From assembly GCF_002943425.1 (NCBI RefSeq), contig NZ_PTRA01000001.1:1736001-1800000 (forward strand): a stretch of DNA of 64,000 nucleotides, read 5' to 3'. Positions 9,040-16,701 of the stretch are shown here, piece by piece (positions within the stretch are counted from its first letter, which is position 1; each line of letters opens with the position of its first letter). The stretch is from Siphonobacter curvatus. GTDB lineage: Bacteria > Bacteroidota > Bacteroidia > Cytophagales > Spirosomataceae. The position numbers and the translations under genes are program-made. The notes below the pieces were generated by a model. The model did not search any database and was not told the DNA's origin. It saw nothing but the letters and a program-made list of their open reading frames with translations.

Positions 9040-9064
9040 ATAGGTATATTATAAAAATACCTAT
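9040..9064 (+). promoter_or_regulatory. Inverted repeat upstream of the HD-GHKL gene, possible operator
   Basis: Perfect 8-bp arms ATAGGTAT / ATACCTAT separated by 9 bp, 37 bp before the start codon in very AT-rich DNA. There is no T run, so it is more likely a protein-binding site than a terminator. Confidence 0.4.
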
Positions 9065-9100
9065 ATAAAATTTTTACAAGCATTATCAATTAATAAATAC

Positions 9101-11995
9101 ATGGATTTACTCATACCAAAAGAATTAGAGCAAAAACTAAAAACTTCAGAGGATATAAATCTGATTGTTAGAACTGTCATTAGGGATTATAATTCAATCC
9201 TTCATGACCGGAAGATGTATTTTTTTGAAGAATATACTCCTCATGATATTGAAAAACATCTAAATGATATTTTGAAAACCTCATTAGGCCTTATGACAAA
9301 GAATACCTTAAGTATATTGTCTGGTGAGGATATAGGGATTTATGTGCTAGCTGTTCTACTACATGATATTGGCATGCATATTGAGTATGACACTTTTATA
9401 GCACTTGTAGACGGGAGGTATGATGTTTCATTAAAAGAAAGTGATTGTTTTAATACTAGGGGTAAAACTTGGCTCACTTTGTGGAATGAATATATATTAG
9501 AAGCTAAAATACTTGATGCAAAGGCACGGAATAGTTTATATGGTAATTCTGATGTATTTCCTGAACGAAATATTGATATAAAAAATAAAGATTCAATTGA
9601 TGGTTATCATAAAAAATTAATTGGTGAATTTATAAGAAGACATCATCCTCGATTTGCACATGAAGTTGCATTGCAAGGATTTATAGGTAAAAATGGTGAA
9701 ACAATTGATTTTGCTAGAGACTTAGACTATAATAAAAGACAAATAGTTGGTTTAATAGCTAGGAGCCATGGAATTAATATCCGAGATACATTTTCCTATT
9801 TAAGAAAGAATTGGAGTAAAGTTTGGAAAAATCCTCATAATATTAATATAGTATTTCTAATGGTATTGATTAGAATTTCAGATTACCTGCAAATAGATGC
9901 AAGTAGACTAGATTCTAAGGTGATAAAACTAAGGACTATAAATAGCCCCTTGTCGGTTTTAGAACATCAAAAGCATTCCGGGATAATTGATATACAGGAA
10001 GATACTGACGATTCAGAAAGAATTATTATTGTTGCTAAACCTGAAAATGTATATGTTTATAATGGATTAAAAAAACTTTTTGAGAGTATACAAATGGAGT
10101 TGGATGTATCATGGGCTGTATTGGGAGAGGTTTACGGGTCGAAAGTTTTGACTAAACAACCTAAAATTACATTAAGAAGACTATATTCTAATTTGGATGA
10201 ACAAGAACTTCTAGATGAACTTAATTATGTTGCTAAAGAAATAAGGATTACACAGCATGAGAACTTAGCGAAGTTGTTTATTGCACCACTATATGGCGAT
10301 AAACCTACTTTTGGAGTGAGAGAGCTAATTCAAAACTCAGTTGATGCTGTAAATGAAAGACTTAAAATAGGAAGTTCAATTTTTGATACAAATATTTATG
10401 TAAATATTGAGAAAGATGATAAAAATAAGTATTTTTTTACTATAAAAGATTATGGTAAAGGAATGACTATTGAGGAAATTAGTAATTACTTCTTGAAAGT
10501 AGGAGCATCGTTCATTAACGACATTCGATGGAAAACTCGTTTTATAGATGAGATCGGTAATGTTTTGATAAATAGAGTGGGTAGGTTTGGGGTTGGAGTA
10601 TTAGCCTCCTTTTTAATTGGTAATAAAATTGAAGTTACGACTAGGTCGATACAAGATGAGAAAGGTTATAAGTTTACAGTCATATTAGATCAAAATGATA
10701 TTGAAATTGAAAGAAATATAGATACTTGTATTGGTACAACTATCACTATAGAAATTAATAGTGACTCTCTCTCTGGCTTCAAAGATTCTTCGTCTAAACG
10801 TTGGTATAGGTGGTATAATTTGCCTTTTCCTGAAATAAAATACAATGCTCCTGATGAGTTTTTTGACCCTAATTCAATGAGTCAAGGCGATTTTATAATT
10901 TTACCCTCAGAAAATGCAGAGCAAGATGGGTATTGGGTGAATGGATCATATGATAATATAACTTATTCTTGGGCCTATTTCCCAGAAAGCTCCGCAGAGA
11001 GAAATTTTAAAAGAGGTAGATTTGAGAATATATTAAGTAAGACAGCTTATGTTAACGGATTTTTTATTTCTACTTTGCCTTATAATTCCATTGGAGATAT
11101 TTATCATAGTTTACCTGCTCTTAGTCTTTTTGATAGGTATAATAAACTACAAATTAATTTAAATAGGAATAGTATATTTATTCCTCCTATGATTATATTT
11201 AATATTTTTCAACAATCAATTGATGATTTTATAGCATGTTTATTATGTATGCCTTTTGATGCCAGTGAAGGGGTTACAACGCGTTTAAACTATCCAGGTT
11301 TTTCTACTAAATATGCGTCAGAAAGTATTGAGGCGGGGAAAGCTAATAAGTATATTTTAAAGATTTTATATTCTAAGAATGGTTACACTACTTTAGCTTC
11401 GTTAATGAATACCGATAAATATGATAACTACAAAGTATTTGATGTTATATTTAATAGTAATGATGTTAGATATGATTGGCGAAGATATGATAACAATACT
11501 GTTTCGACACCTTATTACTATAAAATTAGACTTAATAATGTATTAGATGATAATCCGCAAATGGGCTTTATGAATGATACGGATTTTTATTGTATAACTA
11601 GAGAATTAGATTCAGTTATAAACGATGATGATAGTTTGGTGAAATTTTCTTTAATTCCAAGTATTAATACGGTAAGAAGCATAATGGATATGGAAATAAT
11701 AGATAAATATGATTTTATAAATTTGATTAAAAATGTTAGTAAAAATATTACTGTAACTAAGAATAAAGAAAATCTTTTTTTGTATAAAGGTATTAATGAT
11801 TTGAGAATTTTGAAAGAGGATATTTTAAATATATATACCAATCCACTAGGGATTAAAACGATTAGTGATAGAATTTATCAATTGTTGGGGAATGATCCTG
11901 TTATTCCATTTTCATTAAAAGAAAGGGTCGAGAAGTTTCCGTTGGCTTTTTATGCACTTAAAGATTATATTTTTAAATATCTTCAAGATAAATAA
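9101..11995 (+). CDS. HD phosphohydrolase fused to Hsp90-like (GHKL) ATPase; candidate defence effector
   Basis: 964 residues, very AT-rich codons. Residues about 20-340 form an HD-type metal-dependent phosphohydrolase: H48/H53, the doublet in LLHDIGMH (H88-D89, H93), H181-H182 in RRHHPRF, H223 in IARSHG, and D261 in RISDYLQID. Residues about 385-555 form a GHKL ATPase. Its N-box is RELIQNSVDAVNER (E408, N412, D415), G1 is DYGKGM (450-455), the lid glycines are GRFGVGVLASF (494-504), closest to Hsp90, and G3 is IGTTITI. The remaining 400 residues include an AYVNGFFIST segment and QINLNRNSI, like transducer parts of Hsp90-like ATPases, and then an unrecognised region. It is not HtpG: the N-terminal HD domain and the C-terminus differ. 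HD domains fused to such ATPases have been noted in surveys of prokaryotic conflict systems. A plausible model is that ATPase-gated sensing controls HD cleavage of nucleotides; this is inference. Confidence 0.85.
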   Translation: MDLLIPKELEQKLKTSEDINLIVRTVIRDYNSILHDRKMYFFEEYTPHDIEKHLNDILKTSLGLMTKNTLSILSGEDIGIYVLAVLLHDIGMHIEYDTFIALVDGRYDVSLKESDCFNTRGKTWLTLWNEYILEAKILDAKARNSLYGNSDVFPERNIDIKNKDSIDGYHKKLIGEFIRRHHPRFAHEVALQGFIGKNGETIDFARDLDYNKRQIVGLIARSHGINIRDTFSYLRKNWSKVWKNPHNINIVFLMVLIRISDYLQIDASRLDSKVIKLRTINSPLSVLEHQKHSGIIDIQEDTDDSERIIIVAKPENVYVYNGLKKLFESIQMELDVSWAVLGEVYGSKVLTKQPKITLRRLYSNLDEQELLDELNYVAKEIRITQHENLAKLFIAPLYGDKPTFGVRELIQNSVDAVNERLKIGSSIFDTNIYVNIEKDDKNKYFFTIKDYGKGMTIEEISNYFLKVGASFINDIRWKTRFIDEIGNVLINRVGRFGVGVLASFLIGNKIEVTTRSIQDEKGYKFTVILDQNDIEIERNIDTCIGTTITIEINSDSLSGFKDSSSKRWYRWYNLPFPEIKYNAPDEFFDPNSMSQGDFIILPSENAEQDGYWVNGSYDNITYSWAYFPESSAERNFKRGRFENILSKTAYVNGFFISTLPYNSIGDIYHSLPALSLFDRYNKLQINLNRNSIFIPPMIIFNIFQQSIDDFIACLLCMPFDASEGVTTRLNYPGFSTKYASESIEAGKANKYILKILYSKNGYTTLASLMNTDKYDNYKVFDVIFNSNDVRYDWRRYDNNTVSTPYYYKIRLNNVLDDNPQMGFMNDTDFYCITRELDSVINDDDSLVKFSLIPSINTVRSIMDMEIIDKYDFINLIKNVSKNITVTKNKENLFLYKGINDLRILKEDILNIYTNPLGIKTISDRIYQLLGNDPVIPFSLKERVEKFPLAFYALKDYIFKYLQDK

Positions 11996-12008
11996 ATTTT
12001 AATCATAA

Positions 12009-12049
12009 TTAATAGGGTGTAAACAATCTTACTATTTACACCCTATTAA
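12009..12049. terminator. Bidirectional terminator between converging cargo genes
   Basis: Perfect 15-bp arms TTAATAGGGTGTAAA / TTTACACCCTATTAA with an 11-nt loop, between the HD-GHKL stop (11995) and the small ORF stop (12058). Confidence 0.85.
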
Positions 12050-12057
12050 TTATTCGT

Positions 12058-12297
12058 TTACTTCGTTAGCCAGTCTTTACGATACATAAATCGTTCAGAC
12101 CATACATCACTAACTAAATCATTATAGGTTTTACCTTCATCTTCTGGCCTTTTCAAAGCCAGCCTTTCGGTTGCACCCTGTTCACAAATTCTTTGAAACC
12201 GAAACATTTCATCATCAGAATCAAAGGCATTGGCTGACCGCATTCCATTCCCAGTGTAAAGCTTGTTTACTTTTATAGGACAATCGTAAAAGCTCAT
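12058..12297 (-). CDS. 79-aa hypothetical protein paired with an ATP-grasp ligase
   Basis: It starts 11 bp after the ATP-grasp stop codon, so the two are cotranscribed. The product begins MSFYDCPIKVNKLYTGNGMR and is rich in Asp/Glu, Arg and aromatic residues, with a DSDDEMFRFQRICEQGA stretch in the middle and a basic end (YRKDWLTK). No signal peptide or known domain is visible. Because RimK-like ATP-grasp enzymes ligate amino acids or peptides, this small neighbour could be the substrate or an adaptor, but it lacks the repeated core motifs of known graspetide precursors and comes after, not before, the enzyme. Function unknown. Confidence 0.65.
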   Translation of the reverse strand: MSFYDCPIKVNKLYTGNGMRSANAFDSDDEMFRFQRICEQGATERLALKRPEDEGKTYNDLVSDVWSERFMYRKDWLTK

Positions 12298-12308
12298 AGA
12301 GAAATAAT

Positions 12309-13373
12309 TTAACTTTTGTTAGTAGGAAGACTTACTCCAAATTTTGACAGGATAGGCTCAAAAAAGCCCCATCCATAAGTGTCCATGAATTCTTCTTCTC
12401 CTTCCATTTTACCTGTTACTTCAACAGTAGCGGATTGAGCCGGAACAGATTCGGCATTAGCTGTGTCTTTTTTCTTGGTCAAACCTTTTTGTTTACCAAT
12501 GTGAGAAACTAAGCTTTCAAAGAAGTTAACGCCAGTAATTTGAATAATTTTTTCACCTGGATTGCCATTCACTTCGATTACATAACTTGTACCGTTGGCA
12601 TCTTTCATAATATCAACGCCAGCAAACTCTAATCGACACGCTTTAGCTGCTTGGATACAGATTTGCTTGTCACTTTCGGAAAGTTCAACTTTCCGGCCGC
12701 TACCGCCTTGACTAATATTAGCTCGGAAATCTTTCTTACCAGATCTTTCCATCGCTACGACAACTTCGTCTCCTACAACTATAGCCCGGATGTCAGTAGC
12801 ATTTGCTTCGATATACCCTTGTAATAGTAGGTCGATTTCTTCTTTATAGAAGGATTCTAGTGAAGTATTAGTTTGTACTGCATCATTTAAGATCATTACG
12901 CCAGTTCCCTGACTTCCAGATAATAATTTGGCAATTGCTGGCAATCCCCCAATTTTATTTATGAGAAAATCAGCATGAATAGGATTTTTTGCAAATACCG
13001 TACGAGGAACACGTAGACCCTTAGCACTTAATCGCTGAGTAGTCTTCATTTTGTTTTGTGCCGTTAGTAAGCCATCGGCTGTCTGAGCACAATACAGGTT
13101 AAGATTTTCTGTTAGGTGCTGAAGAATTGCCGCTCCGAACTCTAAACCCCGGCCAATGCGGCTAATGACCGCATCAAAGTCTTTCATCTTTAGTCGCTTA
13201 GGTTCGGTTAGGTCCGGAGATGCACTGTAGATTCGATCATAACCACTTTCTGACTCTGATACGTACAAATACAGTTCGTGAGGACGATAATGCTCCCAGG
13301 TATGCCCAGCTGCTTCAAGGGCTTTAATTAAACTAGGGGATGGATTGCCTGAGGCAAGAAGTAAGATATTCAT
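12309..13373 (-). CDS. RimK-like ATP-grasp ligase on mobile element
   Basis: 354 residues. After an N-terminal pre-ATP-grasp domain (1-100), QNKMKTTQRL (106-115) starts the ATP-grasp fold. AIAKLLSGSQGTGVMIL gives the nucleotide-binding Lys149 and Gly loop, GGSGRKVEL (223-231) matches the RimK-type loop, and GVDIM with YVIEVNGNPG (D254, E267, N269/N271) supplies the metal ligands. The enzyme should form an amide bond using ATP, as RimK does when adding glutamates to ribosomal protein S6. Beyond residue 295 comes an unusual tail rich in Ala, Glu and Thr that ends in GEEEFMDTYGWGFFEPILSK, not part of RimK. Its location on the island and the small partner gene argue for a cargo role rather than ribosome modification. 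The substrate is unknown. Confidence 0.85.
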   Translation of the reverse strand: MNILLLASGNPSPSLIKALEAAGHTWEHYRPHELYLYVSESESGYDRIYSASPDLTEPKRLKMKDFDAVISRIGRGLEFGAAILQHLTENLNLYCAQTADGLLTAQNKMKTTQRLSAKGLRVPRTVFAKNPIHADFLINKIGGLPAIAKLLSGSQGTGVMILNDAVQTNTSLESFYKEEIDLLLQGYIEANATDIRAIVVGDEVVVAMERSGKKDFRANISQGGSGRKVELSESDKQICIQAAKACRLEFAGVDIMKDANGTSYVIEVNGNPGEKIIQITGVNFFESLVSHIGKQKGLTKKKDTANAESVPAQSATVEVTGKMEGEEEFMDTYGWGFFEPILSKFGVSLPTNKS

Positions 13374-13617
13374 TTTTCAATGTGGGTTGTGTATAACACT
13401 GCAAATATGCATTAAGAAATCATAGGAAAATGCGACAAAGCCAGCAATACAACATTTTTGTCAAATAAATGTGAAATTTTATAAATTTATTTTTACGTAT
13501 ATAGTCAAGGGGTTAGTAAAGGACATCATATTTCGAGGTCACCCAGCGGCAATTGCTTTATCAAATCAGTGCGAGCCTGCAGTCAAACGACACATAGAAT
13601 AGCATAATAAAAATAAA

Positions 13618-13654
13618 AAATCGTAAGTGTCTGGATAATAGATATTTACGATTT
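13618..13654 (-). terminator. Hairpin in control region, possible terminator
   Basis: 9-bp perfect arms AAATCGTAA / TTACGATTT flanked by A-rich DNA on the low-coordinate side, which would be the T tract of a minus-strand transcript. Confidence 0.4.
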
Positions 13655-13684
13655 AGAACTTTGAAAAAGTGTCCAATTTTCAAT

Positions 13685-13710
13685 AATTGCCAGTCATTTT
13701 GCTGGCAATT
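13685..13710. repeat. AATTGCCAG / CTGGCAATT inverted repeat
   Basis: Perfect 9-bp arms separated by 8 bp. The half-site recurs at 13759-13767, and the core GGCAATTG at 13548-13556 and 13909-13916. Confidence 0.7.
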
Positions 13711-14133
13711 CGTGCTTACGACACGGAAAAGCAGTGATGTAATTGACTAATAATTGAGAATTGCCAGCGAATTGCTACTATTAAGTCTTATTGCAGATAA
13801 GCCTTAATCTAGACTTCTAGAGTCAATTACAGATCGCTTCATATATAGTTGGCAAGGTCGCTATAGTACCCATGAGGAGATAAGATCATATTTCATAGAG
13901 GCTTCGACGGCAATTGTTTTGCCAAAACAGGTCACGCTGTGCACTTTTCTGTCTTTTGCATTACTGAATAAAAAAATAAATTTATTTAAATGACTGATTT
14001 ACAGGTATTTGATAAAAAATTCATTGAATAAAAGTTAAAAAGCACTCTCATAAACGGAAATAAGAGACTCATATGAGCCTCTTTTCGTAGGAATCGCCTG
14101 ACAATTATTAAAAATTAAGGATTCATTGATAAA

Positions 14134-15012
14134 TCATCGATGTGAAATCAGGTACTCATTGAAGTCTTTGGAGCCTCGATACAAATCAGATCGATCCGTG
14201 ACATGAAAGCCAGATCTGGCTAATTGATCGACGGCCTTGAAGCCAGCTGCGTCCCGATCTAAAAAGGCATGGACCTGCTGTATGCCGGATTGCTTCATTA
14301 GGTCTATAGCTTTTGACAATTGAGCCGTGGAGTTGAGTATACAGGTTGTAAACTTTGGTTCTAGAGTAGAGAAAAAAGTAAGGGCTGAGAGAAAGTCAAA
14401 GAAGCCTTCGAATAAATAGATCTGTTCATTTCGCTTACCTGGTAGGGTTGTGATGCCAGCCGGCCGGGTTTGTCCTTTAAAGCCGGCTCCGTTACGTAAG
14501 GCATAACCTCCCAGATCATTCTTAAATCCGGCTGCAAAATATTTTCTGCCGGCTGACACGTAATGTACTTCCTGCAGAAATTGTCCGGCAATTGCCAGAG
14601 GTATACCACGGGATTCTACGTACTGGACTAATGAAGCATGTGACAATTGCTTAACGGCAATTATTTCAAATTTGCTTTCATAATCATTCGCATAAGATTG
14701 GCCGCTAAAAGAAAAGGAAATGCCGGCATGCATGGGTTGCAGTTGATTAAGCCTTTCAACGGCCTGAGAGAATGTAAGGTTTTCAAGCATCTGACAAAGC
14801 CTGATAACATCTCCTTTGTGCTCATCACAACCGAAGTCATTGAAAACGTTTTTCCCAGGGTGAACAAAAAACGAAGGGCTGCTCTCTGCTCTTAGAGGGC
14901 TTGAATAAAGCAATTGTCCTGCACTTTTTTTTACAGGCAAGTAACCCATCGTTTGCAGATAGTTATAGATGGGATAGGAGCGTGCATTTTCTAGCAAATG
15001 AGAGGCTGTCAT
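14134..15012 (-). CDS. Toprim-domain primase of the island (CHC2-like N-terminus)
   Basis: About 292 residues from the ATG at 15012; a TTG eight codons upstream also opens the frame. The N-terminal 90 residues follow the DnaG zinc-finger fold (YSSPLRAESSPSFFVHPGKN, NDFGCDEHKGDVIRLCQ) but lack the regular CHC2 cysteines, as in many mobile-element primases. The Toprim part has YLFEGFFDFLSAL (catalytic Glu), LNSTAQL and AFLDRDAAG (the DxD metal site). It would make primers for element replication. It is separated from the RepA-like ATPase by iteron-like DNA, so the two form a replication module. The family is common on Bacteroidota integrative elements. Confidence 0.85.
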   Translation of the reverse strand: MTASHLLENARSYPIYNYLQTMGYLPVKKSAGQLLYSSPLRAESSPSFFVHPGKNVFNDFGCDEHKGDVIRLCQMLENLTFSQAVERLNQLQPMHAGISFSFSGQSYANDYESKFEIIAVKQLSHASLVQYVESRGIPLAIAGQFLQEVHYVSAGRKYFAAGFKNDLGGYALRNGAGFKGQTRPAGITTLPGKRNEQIYLFEGFFDFLSALTFFSTLEPKFTTCILNSTAQLSKAIDLMKQSGIQQVHAFLDRDAAGFKAVDQLARSGFHVTDRSDLYRGSKDFNEYLISHR

Positions 15013-15059
15013 TTTATAAATTTTATAAGCGGTCAAACCAAAGAATATTTGGAAGAACA

Positions 15060-15110
15060 GGGACAGGGACAGACAGGTAGGCCTATACTGTCCTTGTCTG
15101 TCCCTGTCCC
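15060..15110. repeat. GGGACA-unit inverted repeat 1
   Basis: Left arm GGGACAGGGACAGACAGG (15060-15077), right arm CCTTGTCTGTCCCTGTCCC (15092-15110): complementary apart from one extra base. Confidence 0.85.
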
Positions 15111-15117
15111 AAACAGG

Positions 15118-15132
15118 CCAAATAATATTTGG
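15118..15132. repeat. CCAAATA-A-TATTTGG palindrome
   Basis: Perfect 7-bp arms around a single A; related half-sites on both sides within 80 bp. Confidence 0.75.
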
Positions 15133-15224
15133 AAAATGAGCTTATAGTGATAGTTTTTGCCAAATATTTTGAATTTACTTTTCTTTTAGCGGCCAAAATC
15201 ATGGTTAAATGCAATTGAAAATCA

Positions 15225-15275
15225 GGGACGGACAGGGACAGGGACAGCTATATATATAATTGTCCCTTTGTCCCT
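15225..15275. repeat. GGGACA-unit inverted repeat 2
   Basis: Repeated GGGAC(A/G) units at 15225-15247, then a TATATATATAAT spacer and complementary TGTCCC units at 15261-15274. The downstream arm abuts the end of the ATPase gene. Confidence 0.75.
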
Positions 15276-16404
15276 ATATATGTGTGCGGACTGTCTCATG
15301 TATTTGTCCAAAAAGTTGTCCAGTTTTAACTTGAGGTACGAGGGTAGGGATTTCATAGCTCTCAGCTAGATGATATAAGCCATCAGGGTCTACAATAGCG
15401 TATCCTAGATCTAGCATTTTATCGTGGTAACGGCGTGCTGTTTTAATGTGAACTAATTCACTTGTCTTCCTGGGAGCGTGCATCTGAATCAACTCTAAAA
15501 GCACCTTCTTTAAGCAGGGCTTTTGAAGGCATGCAGTAGCCAAAGTTTTAAGATCATCTTCCTTGCGAGCTGTACGGTCTTCTAGCACTTTCATATAAGC
15601 TACTTCGTTCTCATCGCACTGAGCAAAGCGATTAGCTGATTTGTCCCAGCGAAAATAGATCCTGTCAAAATCAGCACTGCCTCTGATATACTTCGGCTCA
15701 ATCCAGTGTACTTTCTTCTCGCGGTCTTTGCCAATTGATATGACCCCGCCAGACTTGCGTTCAGCTTCTGCTCCAATATGCCCACGTAGATTGCCAGTAG
15801 CCCCTCTGTTTTCGTGAATCATGCCTACAATGCAAGTATTATTTCTACTGGTCATTGCCATCAAGTCACCAATTAATTGATTTGCTTCTGCTTCTTCATT
15901 TACTCCTTTAACCAAATCTGTTATACCATCAATAATCCATAGATGTGCATCAGGATATTTGTCAAATAGAGCAAATACAATTTGCTTTCTTTGGTCATAA
16001 TTGTATTGCCTTAGATTGAATACAAGAAAGTTCGAAGGTTGGTCTTTAATGCCAATTAAACCTTTTACTGTTTCTAGTTGACGTTTCGTAAATGCAGGAG
16101 GTTGTTCCGTATCAATATAAATTACATACGCACCATTTGAATAAGTGGAACGGATTTGCAAAGAATCTGTATTAGCAGGTAAACTATTGGACAATGCAGT
16201 GGCTAACATTAATGCAGATATGCTTGATTTTCCAGCTTTAGGAGGCCCTGAAATAAAAGAAACGTCGCCTTTGTAGGCAAACGTAGCATTGCCAATGTTG
16301 ATGACGGGTTCTATCGGTGGAATATAAGTTCTATCTGTTATCTGGCTAGCTTCGATGAAAGTTTTTACATCAAAAGCTTTATTGGAATTAATATTTTTAT
16401 TCAT
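15274..16404 (-). CDS. RepA-like P-loop ATPase (AAA_25/RecA-type helicase)
   Basis: 376 residues. Walker A is SGPPKAGKSS (about 52-61) and Walker B is HLWIIDGITDLV (D159). GMIHENRG provides the sensor-like motif typical of hexameric RepA/AAA_25 replication helicases and related RecA-fold ATPases. A C-terminal winged-helix-like region (about 290-360) includes RKTSELVHIKTARRYHDKML, probably for DNA binding. With the primase encoded next, it likely unwinds the element origin for replication. It starts 73 bp after the coiled-coil ORF. Confidence 0.85.
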   Translation of the reverse strand: MNKNINSNKAFDVKTFIEASQITDRTYIPPIEPVINIGNATFAYKGDVSFISGPPKAGKSSISALMLATALSNSLPANTDSLQIRSTYSNGAYVIYIDTEQPPAFTKRQLETVKGLIGIKDQPSNFLVFNLRQYNYDQRKQIVFALFDKYPDAHLWIIDGITDLVKGVNEEAEANQLIGDLMAMTSRNNTCIVGMIHENRGATGNLRGHIGAEAERKSGGVISIGKDREKKVHWIEPKYIRGSADFDRIYFRWDKSANRFAQCDENEVAYMKVLEDRTARKEDDLKTLATACLQKPCLKKVLLELIQMHAPRKTSELVHIKTARRYHDKMLDLGYAIVDPDGLYHLAESYEIPTLVPQVKTGQLFGQIHETVRTHI

Positions 16405-16442
16405 ATTTTTGTCAGGGTATTAAAACACAAGCAAAACAGGTA

Positions 16443-16472
16443 AAGCCCGGCAATCTAAAAATTGCCGGGCTT
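16443..16472. terminator. Strong hairpin between coiled-coil ORF and ATPase gene
   Basis: 12-bp perfect arms AAGCCCGGCAAT / ATTGCCGGGCTT with a 6-nt loop. A T run follows on the plus strand and a shorter one on the minus strand. It also contains the GGCAATT box seen elsewhere on the island. Confidence 0.6.
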
Positions 16473-16476
16473 CTTT

Positions 16477-16701
16477 TTAATTATTCGGGAAGGCTAAATC
16501 TTTAAGTAGTTGAATCATATTGATGTGCTTAAAAATTTCGCTTTGCTGTAAATGAACCGTTCTCCATAACCATTCATTCTCTGAATTCTGCCATTCAATT
16601 GAGCTAACAAGTTTGATGTTTTTTCTTCTTAGTCGATTGTTTTCTCTTTTAAAAAGATCTATTTGCTTTTGCAGGTATATTAATCGCTCTTCTGAGTTCA
16701 T
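16477..16701 (-). CDS. 74-aa coiled-coil protein, translationally coupled to integrase 2
   Basis: Its ATG overlaps the stop codon of the second recombinase (ATGA), indicating translational coupling. The sequence MNSEERLIYLQKQIDLFKRE is followed by RLRRKNIKLVSSIEW and is strongly helical, with heptad-like spacing of Leu/Ile and many charged residues, so a short coiled coil is likely. No known family. It could be a dimerising cofactor for the recombinase or a regulator. Confidence 0.6.
   Translation of the reverse strand: MNSEERLIYLQKQIDLFKRENNRLRRKNIKLVSSIEWQNSENEWLWRTVHLQQSEIFKHINMIQLLKDLAFPNN

Larger units (their letters stand above)
8632..9100. other. Boundary region: chromosome to island junction
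   Basis: Holds, in order: about 220 bases with no gene, a hairpin terminator (8856-8889), the attachment repeat (8895-8911), a TTGATA-G-TATCAA palindrome (8965-8977) and an inverted repeat upstream of the HD-GHKL gene (9040-9064). Composition becomes AT-rich after 8911. Confidence 0.7.
13374..14133. promoter_or_regulatory. 760-bp non-coding control region of the island with repeated GGCAATTG boxes
   Basis: No gene is visible. The region carries two imperfect 45-bp direct repeats (13525-13569 and 13885-13930), both starting ATCATATTTC and containing CGGCAATTG. It also has an AATTGCCAG/CTGGCAATT dyad (13685-13710), another AATTGCCAG at 13759, and a hairpin with 9-bp arms AAATCGTAA/TTACGATTT (13618-13654). 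The same box recurs in the primase gene as the palindrome GGCAATTGCC (14587-14596). Such clustering fits binding sites of an element-encoded regulator or a second origin. Confidence 0.55.
15037..15273. other. Candidate replication origin of the island
   Basis: This gap between primase and RepA-like ATPase contains two large dyads built from GGGACA units (15060-15110, 15225-15275) and a CCAAATA-A-TATTTGG palindrome (15118-15132), with further ATATTTGG and CCAAATATTTTG half-sites at 15044 and 15160. AT-rich tracts lie between them. Confidence 0.6.

Noticed and set aside
9101-11995. Ordinary HtpG/Hsp90 chaperone
   Set aside because: The N-terminus is an HD domain and the C-terminus lacks the HtpG middle and dimer domains; only the ATPase core is Hsp90-like.
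12309-13373. Housekeeping RimK
   Set aside because: It is inside the att-bounded island, has an extra tail and is paired with a small ORF; S6 modification is not supported by context.
14361-14609. 82-codon ORF inside the primase gene
   Set aside because: Alternate frame of the Toprim gene.
15037-15275. CRISPR-like repeats
   Set aside because: The GGGACA units are dyads of uneven length without uniform repeats or spacers.
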